Positions 6,928 through 11,743 of a DNA stretch of 13,349 nt are shown here, piece by piece. Both the position numbers and the translations under genes were made by a program. This DNA comes from Microcystis aeruginosa W13-11 (lineage in GTDB: Bacteria; Cyanobacteriota; Cyanobacteriia; Cyanobacteriales; Microcystaceae). The first letter of the stretch is position 1; each line of letters begins with the position of its first letter. The DNA lies in the NCBI GenBank assembly GCA_009995705.1, contig JAADBR010000120.1, forward strand, positions 1 through 13,349. The letters are read 5' to 3'. The notes under the pieces are model-generated. The model saw nothing but the letters and a program-made list of their open reading frames with translations, did no database searches and had not been told where the DNA came from.

Positions 6928-7261
6928 TCTGAGGCTTTATTTAACTGATATTTTGAGTAGTATTCAAAAAATTCAAGATTATACAGCAGGGATGAACTAT
7001 GATGATTTAATTGAGGATAATAAAACTTTTGATGCAGTCGTTCATAATTTGCAAATTATTGGCGAAGCAACTAAGCAAATTCCTGATGAGATTAGGCGAA
7101 AATATCCTGGGACTGCATGGCGAAAAATTGGTGGTTTAAGGGATATTATTGCTCATGGTTACTTTATGGTTAATCCTAAGATTGTTTGGGATATCATCGC
7201 AACAAAAATTGAACCACTTTATAAGACTGTTGAATTGATTTTAGAGAGTGAAATTAAATAG
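6917..7261 (+). CDS. hepT: HepT-type HEPN ribonuclease toxin (DUF86)
   Basis: A 114-residue all-helical HEPN protein, presumed RNase toxin of the MntA/HepT pair. The active-site motif RX4HXY is intact as RDIIAHGY, with R75, H80 and Y82; Y82 is the residue that MntA modifies in studied systems. The flanking IGGL and the VNPKIVWDII that follows are typical of DUF86. The length is standard. With every motif intact in both partners, this is the most confidently functional TA pair in the window. Confidence 0.93.
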   Translation: MSRDLRLYLTDILSSIQKIQDYTAGMNYDDLIEDNKTFDAVVHNLQIIGEATKQIPDEIRRKYPGTAWRKIGGLRDIIAHGYFMVNPKIVWDIIATKIEPLYKTVELILESEIK

Positions 7262-7484
7262 GAGTATTCATTGTTTACCAAAGTGAATAGTAATGTCCAT
7301 AATGCAAGTTATGTTGTTCAACACTCTATTTTGACTTAAATTACTCTAAAATGCTACCTTCTATTTGTTGGCTAGTTATCAAAGCTAGTAAGCTGAAAGT
7401 ATAGAATATTTGAGTCAGGTTAAATTTGATCTTCATGGTTTTATCTTTTAAGATGATAAGGAAAAGTTACACTTCGTCATAATT
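7262..7484. other. Gap between hepT and the convergent four-cysteine gene
   Basis: About 220 AT-rich bases between convergent genes. No known element, repeat copy or clear terminator with a T-run is seen. The only coding candidate is the short minus-strand frame at 7341-7436. Confidence 0.5.
7341..7436 (-). CDS. Possible 31-residue exported peptide or remnant of a secreted protein
   Basis: On the minus strand, ATG at 7436 opens 31 codons with a signal-peptide-like layout: a basic start (MKIKFNLTQ), a hydrophobic core (IFYTFSLLALITS) and a short polar tail, ending at TAA. The bases before the ATG (GATAAAACC) echo the ACAAAACC just before the ATG in the four-cysteine family, but AGAGGA is missing. 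It may be the 5' stump of another exported gene, or chance. Evidence is thin. Confidence 0.2.
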   Translation of the reverse strand: MKIKFNLTQIFYTFSLLALITSQQIEGSILE

Positions 7485-8012
7485 TTATAGACATATTGAT
7501 AATCCCCAAGGAAGAGGATTAGGTGCATTTTCTGGTTTAACACATTTATTCAATTTTGTCGTTCCATCAGACTGAATGTAGTAATCTTCACCCCAATCTG
7601 ATTGATCATTACCAAAACCAACTATCGCTGTATTGCTACAATTAGCAACAATTCTATCCGCAAAACTTTTCATTAAAGTTGTAGAGTTCATGATATTGTC
7701 AATAATGTATTGACTTCTGGAATCACTATTAGTACGAGTTTCACTGTAATAAGAACTCAAAACAATAGCTAATACATCAGTTTTATTTGTTGGATTTCCT
7801 GTTCTATCTTCATTGGCTACTCCTTTATAAATTTCAAACTTAACCCTTCTAACTCCCTTTGAGCGAATTTCTTCAAGGACTTTATCAACAGTAGCTTGAC
7901 AGCCTAGCTTTGGTTCTGATTGTGCTTTAACCGAAGGATAGGAATTAGCGAAAAGTGTTGACAATCCTAATAAGGAAGCAATTAAAAGATTTTGGGAGTT
8001 AAGTGGTTTCAT
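7485..8012 (-). CDS. Four-cysteine exported protein family, copy 2
   Basis: 175 residues, function unknown. An N-terminal Sec signal peptide (about 1-30, hydrophobic IASLLGLSTLFA, cleavage likely after VKA) sends it out of the cytoplasm. The mature part has four cysteines (C38, C125, C157, C174) conserved in every family copy here, suggesting two disulfides. The recurring blocks are CQATVDKVLEEIRSKGVRR (38-56), ANEDRTGNPTNKTD (66-79), FADRIVANCSNTAIVGF (117-133), DYYIQSDGTTKLNKC (143-157) and PLPWG (166-170). It has the conserved leader with AGAGGA before the ATG. The C-terminal half is nearly identical to copy 4 (10166-10690), so duplication or gene conversion is recent. Confidence 0.85.
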   Translation of the reverse strand: MKPLNSQNLLIASLLGLSTLFANSYPSVKAQSEPKLGCQATVDKVLEEIRSKGVRRVKFEIYKGVANEDRTGNPTNKTDVLAIVLSSYYSETRTNSDSRSQYIIDNIMNSTTLMKSFADRIVANCSNTAIVGFGNDQSDWGEDYYIQSDGTTKLNKCVKPENAPNPLPWGLSICL

Positions 8013-8098
8013 GGTTTTGTCCTCTGAGAAAACTTAATTAAAATCAAACATTTTTGTTGACAGTTGAGTTGACGTTAACAAAGTAACTGTTGGTTGTG
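8013..8098 (-). promoter_or_regulatory. Conserved leader of the four-cysteine family, copy 2
   Basis: Minus-strand reading gives the ribosome-binding site AGAGGA 7 nt before ATG, preceded by TTTTAATTAAGTTTTCTC and AAAAATGTTTGATT. Farther up lie the CAACTCAAC motif and a T-rich stretch. Near identity over more than 80 bases to the leaders at 10691 and 11609 suggests a shared 5' region copied with the gene. A -10 box within TTTTAATTAAG is possible but not proven. Confidence 0.7.
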
Positions 8099-8138
8099 TT
8101 GGGTTTTATTCTTCAACTACAAGAGTAGCGATCGCAAT
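8069..8138 (+). repeat. Dispersed palindromic repeat, copy 4
   Basis: It has GTTGACGTTAACAAAGTAAC, then TGTTGGTTGTGTTGGGTTTT, TTCTTCAACTACAAGAGTAG and HIP1 (GCGATCGC). The right arm is shortened exactly as in copy 3. Confidence 0.7.
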
Positions 8139-8161
8139 TCGGCTAATCCAATCGAAGCTGA

Positions 8162-8542
8162 TCATAAAGACGATAAGTCCCTTTGTTTTTGGGCAATTTC
8201 TAAAAGCACATCGTCAAGAGTTGGCTCTGGACTTGCCTTAACGCCCTCAATCTCATGTTTATGATGCGGAAAAGTTTTAATTTCGGTATGGTGAGGGGCA
8301 TTATCATAACGAAAAATCATTACTTGATGCTCATCCATATAATGATAACGATATTTTATTTTGGCTTTTACATCAGTATTTTTTACTTCAATAAAATCTA
8401 GACGATGATTGTTTTCAAAAATAATTGAAACACTAATATAACCTTGATTCGTATTGTAAATTTTTTTTGTTAGCGAAACAAAGCGTATATTAGGAAAGGA
8501 TTGAAGGATTGTTTCGATTTGCAAAAAATAGGCTTCAATCAT
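8162..8542 (-). CDS. tumE: TumE-family toxin (formerly DUF6516)
   Basis: A 126-residue protein matching the TumE family, the toxin of TumE/TumA pairs. Diagnostic stretches are NNHRLDFIEVKN (44-55), KYRYHYMDEHQVMIFRYDN (63-81) and APHHTEIKTFPHHKHE (82-97), a histidine-rich block that may hold the active site. The helical end LDDVLLEIAQKQRDL is also usual. It follows its presumed antitoxin with a 4-nt ATGA overlap (8539-8542), so it is cotranslated. Here the antitoxin comes first. The molecular target of this family is not known to me. The naming comes from recalled family sequence features, so it is firm on family and weaker on mechanism. Confidence 0.82.
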   Translation of the reverse strand: MIEAYFLQIETILQSFPNIRFVSLTKKIYNTNQGYISVSIIFENNHRLDFIEVKNTDVKAKIKYRYHYMDEHQVMIFRYDNAPHHTEIKTFPHHKHEIEGVKASPEPTLDDVLLEIAQKQRDLSSL

Positions 8543-8847
8543 CTTAACTTTTGAAGTTGAATTTCATTTTGTCCGAGCATTTCATACAATCCAGCCCAAA
8601 TCATAAAATCTTCTTCATCCGCTAAGATACCTTGAGAAAATTCTTGATAAAATTTTTCAGATGTTATCTGATATTTCTGCTCAAAAACTCTTAAATCTAA
8701 TCTTAAATTTAAAATTGCTCTTTGCAATCTTACTATCTGATCATCAATAATACTTTGAGCAAAACTTTCTTCATCTTCTACAGAACTTAAAATTATTTTT
8801 AATCGCTGTTCGGTTTTGGGTTGAACAGATAGGTGAAAATCTAACAT
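8539..8847 (-). CDS. TumA-like antitoxin partner of TumE
   Basis: A 102-residue, mostly helical, charged protein placed directly upstream of tumE and overlapping it by 4 nt. Assignment as the antitoxin rests on position and size. No clear helix-turn-helix is seen, whereas plasmid TumA proteins are described as HTH regulators, so it may belong to a different antitoxin class or neutralise by binding alone. The start has a good site (GATGAGG, 8 nt before ATG). A decayed DUF433 gene lies just upstream. Confidence 0.65.
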   Translation of the reverse strand: MLDFHLSVQPKTEQRLKIILSSVEDEESFAQSIIDDQIVRLQRAILNLRLDLRVFEQKYQITSEKFYQEFSQGILADEEDFMIWAGLYEMLGQNEIQLQKLR

Positions 8848-8863
8848 TAGTTTACCTCATCAG

Positions 8864-8970
8864 CTAAATTACCAGAATGGCGATCACATCCTTGATTTGC
8901 TCATTGGTTAAGTTGAAAAGACCACGAATGAATTTGGCGGATATTGGGCGGCTACATAGCTCATAATATC
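8864..8970 (-). pseudogene. Decayed DUF433 antitoxin gene fragment
   Basis: On the minus strand, one frame gives MSYVAAQYPP and the next frame gives KFIRGLFNLTNEQIKDVIA followed by ILVI and a TAG at 8866-8864. Together they read as the middle and end of a DUF433 domain (compare AQYPSKLIREKLGLNDEQI in the intact gene at 5618). One missing base in the AAA lysine codon of PPK explains the shift. The N-terminal part is gone, cut at the junction with the family-leader relic at 8971/8972. No PIN-like partner remains next to it. Confidence 0.7.
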
Positions 8971-8971
8971 A

Positions 8972-9055
8972 TAAGTGGTTTCATGGTTTTGTCCTCTGAG
9001 AAAACTTAATTAAAATGAAACATTTTTGTTGGCAGTTGAGTAGTTAGGTTGACGT
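8972..9055 (-). pseudogene. Relic of a four-cysteine family gene: leader plus first four codons
   Basis: The full leader (AGAGGA, TTTTAATTAAG and upstream) is followed by ATG AAA CCA CTT (8984-8973), the same MKPL start as copies 2 and 4, and then the match stops abruptly. The next bases lead into the decayed DUF433 fragment, and the frame ends after seven codons (MKPLMIL). The rest of the gene has been lost by deletion or replacement. The upstream half of the leader is interrupted by the 132-bp element at 9056. Confidence 0.8.
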
Positions 9056-9194
9056 GGCTCTTCTGGTTTCTGTGTGGAAACGAGGTCTATACTGATAGTT
9101 TCTTCTGCAAAATAGTCCTAAAAGTCTTGCCCAATAAGCATTTCACGTTCCATAAGCAAAAATTATCACACAAAGTCGAGAAGAGCCTTGACGT
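9049..9194. repeat. 7-bp target duplication flanking the 132-bp element
   Basis: TTGACGT occurs at 9049-9055 and again at 9188-9194, immediately outside the ends of the element. Uninterrupted leader copies have a single TTGACGT at this point, which proves the insertion. Confidence 0.85.
9056..9187. mobile_element. 132-bp miniature element with ISL3-like ends
   Basis: The ends are GGCTCTTCT (9056-9064) and AGAAGAGCC (9179-9187), extending as imperfect inverted repeats of about 25 bp that share TGTGTG. GGCTCTTC-type ends resemble those of the ISL3 family. The element interrupts a copy of the leader/repeat cassette and is flanked by the 7-bp duplication. ISL3 elements more often give 8 bp, so the family link is tentative. 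It encodes no transposase. A 73-codon open frame across it is an accident. Confidence 0.8.
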
Positions 9195-9263
9195 TAAAAA
9201 AGTAATCGTCGGTTATGTTAGGTTTCGTGCCTTAACCCAACCTACAAGATCAGCGATCGCACT
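9195..9263 (+). repeat. Dispersed palindromic repeat, copy 5, with extra HIP1-type sites after it
   Basis: It has GTTAGGTT with AACCCAAC arms, CTACAAGATCAG and HIP1 GCGATCGC. Another CAGCGATCGCATT and a mutated AGGCGATCACATT follow within 60 bases (9285-9322), suggesting local duplication of the tail. Confidence 0.72.
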
Positions 9264-9322
9264 CTGTTAATATATCTAAAATATCAGCGATCGCATTATC
9301 ATTATAAAATAGGCGATCACAT

Positions 9323-9754
9323 TTATTCTGTTAAACATTCTAAGAAAGAATTAACACCTAACAATTTGATGCTATATAGTTGCATTGCTCTTCTTAATTC
9401 TTCATCAGCCCGTAAATCATCATCTCCAGATACAATAATATTTGCTTCTCCATCAATAGCTGTAGATAAAATAGGTAAGTCTTTAGGATCTCGGCAATGA
9501 GGAGGAATCGTTTTGGTTTCAACCCAGATTGAGCGACTTCTTAACTGTTTTTCTAGTCGTAAAGCTTGATTGATGTCAATATATTTTTTGAGTCTAGGTC
9601 GATTCCAAACTTCATGAAATTCATCGAAAAGAACTTGACTGATAATTAGTTGAAAGTTTTTCTCATTAAATGCTTCTAGTATGGGTAGTGTAACTCGTCC
9701 TTTTAGCAAAATACGAATCCAAATATTCGTATCAATAACTACTCGTAATGTCAT
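9323..9754 (-). CDS. PIN-domain putative toxin (COG1569-type)
   Basis: A 143-residue PIN ribonuclease of the class annotated as a putative TA toxin component, PIN family. The active-site acids are visible: D8 in VVIDTNIWI, E45 in VLFDEFHEV, D89 and D92 in CRDPKDLPIL, and D111-D113 in SGDDDL. CRDPKD...A and VSGDDDL are the typical blocks of this subfamily. It begins 2 nt after the stop of the antitoxin-like gene, so the two form an operon. Target RNA unknown. Confidence 0.88.
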   Translation of the reverse strand: MTLRVVIDTNIWIRILLKGRVTLPILEAFNEKNFQLIISQVLFDEFHEVWNRPRLKKYIDINQALRLEKQLRSRSIWVETKTIPPHCRDPKDLPILSTAIDGEANIIVSGDDDLRADEELRRAMQLYSIKLLGVNSFLECLTE

Positions 9755-9756
9755 GT

Positions 9757-10023
9757 TTATTTAATTTTTGCTTGACGTACAGCTTGAATTTCTTGCATAA
9801 TATCATTATCGGTAACTTCATCTACTGGATCTTGATTATAGAGTTCTGTAATTAAAGCTTTTAAATCTGACTGTAGCTCTACTTCAATTAAAGCTTTGGC
9901 TATTTTTGTACGCTCACTGGGCTGTAATTGTTGAATGACAGAAATGAGTTGTTCTAGGGTTATAGGTATTGTTATCATGGATTTCATGTCTCTTAGTTGA
10001 ATAAAAACAGTCTGTAATCTCAT
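9757..10023 (-). CDS. Antitoxin-like partner of the PIN toxin
   Basis: A small acidic protein that precedes the PIN gene with a 2-nt gap. The body (ITLEQLISVIQQLQPSERTK, then IAKALIEVEL) looks like the helical N-terminus of cyanobacterial VapB-like antitoxins, and the acidic C-terminus (about 68-88) would bind the toxin. Three in-frame ATGs are possible: 10023, 9987 (with AAGAGA a few bases upstream) and 9978 (MITIPITLEQL, which matches where such proteins usually begin). The first dozen residues of the longest form (MRLQTVFIQLRD) are doubtful, and a product of about 73-76 residues is more likely. Confidence 0.72.
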   Translation of the reverse strand: MRLQTVFIQLRDMKSMITIPITLEQLISVIQQLQPSERTKIAKALIEVELQSDLKALITELYNQDPVDEVTDNDIMQEIQAVRQAKIK

Positions 10024-10061
10024 TATATCAAGTATGATGAGGATCTTGGTTATGCGAAACT

Positions 10062-10123
10062 AGACGTTAAGTTCAATAGGCGGTAATTGTTGGGTTTCGT
10101 ACCTTAGCTAAAGCTACACGCCT
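10062..10123 (+). repeat. Dispersed palindromic repeat, copy 6, degraded
   Basis: Recognisable parts are GACGTTAAG, GGTAATTGTTGGGTTTCGT and AGCTACACGCC. The palindrome arm and HIP1 tail are worn. It lies between the PIN module and the end of copy 4 of the four-cysteine family. Confidence 0.55.
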
Positions 10124-10165
10124 AGACTTATTATATGCTAAAACTTACTGAATACCGCTATATTT

Positions 10166-10690
10166 TCATAGGCAGGGTGAAACCCCCCAAGGTAATAGTC
10201 CGTGTGTCCCAGCAGGAACACACTTATTTAATTTTGTCGTTCCATCAGATTGAATGTAGTAATCTTCACCCCAATCTGATTGATCATTACCAAAACCAAC
10301 TATCGCTGTATTGCTACAATTAGCAACAATTCTATCTGCCCAACTTTTCAATAAACTTTTAGAACCCATGATGTTATCAATAATGGATTGACTTCGAGAA
10401 TCAAAAGTAGGTTTTTTAGTAAAATCCCAAGCACTTAAAATTATTTCTAACTCGTCTGTTCTGTTAGTTGGATTACCCGTGTTATTTTCATTGGCTTTTC
10501 CCTTATAAAGCTTAAACCAAGTCCTTCTAACCCCTTTAGAGCGAATTTCTTGAAGGACTTTATTGACAGTAGCTTGACAGCCTAGTTTTGGTTCTGATTG
10601 TGCTTTAACCAAAGGATAGGAACCAGCAAAAAGCGTTGACAATCCTAATAAGGAAGCAATTAAGAGATTCTGGGGGTTAAGTGGTTTCAT
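10166..10690 (-). CDS. Four-cysteine exported protein family, copy 4
   Basis: 174 residues, function unknown. The signal peptide (1-30, ending PLVKA) and the start of the mature protein (QSEPKLGCQATVNKVLQEI) closely match copy 2. The cysteines are C38, C125, C157 and C173. Residues 118-157 (ADRIVANCSNTAIVGF..., through DYYIQSDGTTKLNKC) are the same as in copy 2, while 57-100 differs a good deal (TWFKLYKGKANENNTGNP, WDFTKKPTFDSRS). So the middle is diverging while both ends are held constant. It has the conserved leader with AGAGGA. Conserved TGNPTNRTDEL and WADRIV are shared with the pseudogene and the large fused protein. Confidence 0.87.
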   Translation of the reverse strand: MKPLNPQNLLIASLLGLSTLFAGSYPLVKAQSEPKLGCQATVNKVLQEIRSKGVRRTWFKLYKGKANENNTGNPTNRTDELEIILSAWDFTKKPTFDSRSQSIIDNIMGSKSLLKSWADRIVANCSNTAIVGFGNDQSDWGEDYYIQSDGTTKLNKCVPAGTHGLLPWGVSPCL

Positions 10691-10770
10691 GGTTTTGTCC
10701 TCTGAGAAAACTTAATTAAAATGAAACATTTTTGTTGGCAGTTGAGTTGACGTTAAAAAAGTAACTGTTG
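10691..10770 (-). promoter_or_regulatory. Conserved leader of the four-cysteine family, copy 4
   Basis: AGAGGACAAAACC before ATG, TTTTAATTAAGTTTTCTC, CAACAAAAATGTTTCA and CAACTCAACTGCC in minus-strand order. Almost identical to the orphan copy at 8985-9055 and near-identical to the one at 8013. Confidence 0.72.
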
Positions 10771-10823
10771 GTTGTGTTGGGTTTCGTGCCTTTCCTCAAC
10801 TCAACCTACAAGAGCAGCGATCG
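10746..10823 (+). repeat. Dispersed palindromic repeat, copy 7
   Basis: The fullest version: GTTGACGTT, A-run, GTAACTGTTGGTTGTGTTGG, GTTTCGTGCC, a right arm widened by TTCCTCAACTC, CAACCTACAAGAGCAG and HIP1 GCGATCGC. The extra bases in the right arm look like a small local duplication. Confidence 0.72.
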
Positions 10824-10885
10824 CACTACATAAATTATAATTTAATGCTCAGGGATTGGGGTTTGATAATCCCAGCGTCTATCTT

Positions 10886-11335
10886 CTATATGTTAACAAT
10901 TTCATTAGGGCGAATAATCTGAATGTCAGGAATTTTAATAAAGTCATCTGGATTAAAAGTCAGTAAATGAGTTAATTTCTGGGTTTTCATGACAGCTATT
11001 AAGCGAATATCATGAGTTCTTTTTCCCTTAATATTATAAGTATTCGCTAGATCATGCCAATAAAAGAAAATTTCGGATGTTTCTTCTATCCAAGAAAAAC
11101 GATTAATTAATTGATTGACTTCATCACTGGTTTGCTTAACACTCCATCCTAAACCATTTACTTCTATTGGTCGTGTCGCGACTACCCAAAATTCAATCAA
11201 TACTTGAGAGGTAATATAGCAATCATGACCACTTTTGAATAAATTGGAGACAGCTTTAATGGCCAGTAAATGACTAGAAGAATCTGGATCACTTCCTCGC
11301 AGTAAAATATTAGTATCGAGTAAATATTTAGCCAT
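10886..11335 (-). CDS. PIN-domain putative toxin, VapC-like
   Basis: A 149-residue PIN ribonuclease. The catalytic acids are visible: D7 in YLLDTNILL, E48 in QVLIEFWVV, D109 in THDIRLIAV, and FNPDDF (127-132) at the fourth position. The length and the RTHDIRLIA block fit the VapC/PIN toxins common in cyanobacteria. Its ATG overlaps the stop of the antitoxin gene by one base (TAATG), so translation is coupled. Presumed target is tRNA or mRNA, as for VapC proteins in general; it is not identified here. Confidence 0.88.
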   Translation of the reverse strand: MAKYLLDTNILLRGSDPDSSSHLLAIKAVSNLFKSGHDCYITSQVLIEFWVVATRPIEVNGLGWSVKQTSDEVNQLINRFSWIEETSEIFFYWHDLANTYNIKGKRTHDIRLIAVMKTQKLTHLLTFNPDDFIKIPDIQIIRPNEIVNI

Positions 11336-11571
11336 TAATCCTCGTAAATACTATCACGATGTAGGGCTTCATCCGGTAGACTGAATCCTCTTTTTTGATG
11401 ACTCATTGCCCATTCTTCCCATCTCTTGGCTTTTTCTTGTGGAGAAATATAGCTATTATCAATTTTTAAATTATTTGTTTTTTTTAGGAGTTTCATGAAT
11501 GTTAATACTTGCTCTTGACCAGATTCATCTAATGTTCGCCATGTTTCTAGTAAAATTTCTTCGGTAGTCAT
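11335..11571 (-). CDS. VapB-like antitoxin
   Basis: A 78-residue antitoxin partner of the adjacent PIN protein. The N-terminus (MTTEEILLETWRTLDESGQE, then QVLTFMKLL) is a helical segment of the DUF2281-like type. The C-terminus (RGFSLPDEALHRDSIYED) is the acidic toxin-wrapping tail. It has a good site GAGGAA before ATG. Upstream lies the leader of the four-cysteine family rather than a private promoter, so this operon may be driven by a borrowed promoter. Confidence 0.78.
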   Translation of the reverse strand: MTTEEILLETWRTLDESGQEQVLTFMKLLKKTNNLKIDNSYISPQEKAKRWEEWAMSHQKRGFSLPDEALHRDSIYED

Positions 11572-11608
11572 TTTTATTTCCTCATCAAGTTGTTAAGGAG
11601 AATTACAT

Positions 11609-11673
11609 TTGAGAAAACTTAATTAAATTGAAACATTTTTGTTAGTAGTTGAGTTGACGTTAAAAAAGTAACC
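11609..11673 (-). promoter_or_regulatory. Family leader now in front of the VapBC-like pair (copy 5)
   Basis: It matches the other leaders from GAGAAAACTTAATTAAA through the CAGTTGAGTTGACG region, but the AGAGGACAAAACC-ATG part is missing and is replaced by unrelated bases ending in the antitoxin's own GAGGAA site. The match breaks at about 11609. Confidence 0.65.
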
Positions 11674-11713
11674 GTTGGTTGTGTTGGGTTTTGTGCCTTA
11701 ACCCAACCTACAC
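11651..11713 (+). repeat. Dispersed palindromic repeat, copy 8
   Basis: GTTGACGTT, A-run, GTAACCGTTGGTTGTGTTGG, then a perfect GTTGGGTT/AACCCAAC hairpin and CTACACGC. The HIP1 tail is lost. Confidence 0.75.
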
Positions 11714-11743
11714 GCATCAACAAATAAAAAATAAACGTGCCTT

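Noticed and set aside
9049..9270. 73-codon plus-strand open frame
   Set aside because: It runs through the 132-bp miniature element, its target duplication and a dispersed repeat, so it is an accident of non-coding repeats.
10135..10323. 62-codon plus-strand open frame
   Set aside because: It is antisense to the C-terminal part of four-cysteine copy 4, which has strong family conservation.
4174..11713. CRISPR array suggested by the recurring palindromic repeats
   Set aside because: The repeats are hundreds to thousands of bases apart with genes between them, vary in length, and no cas gene is present.
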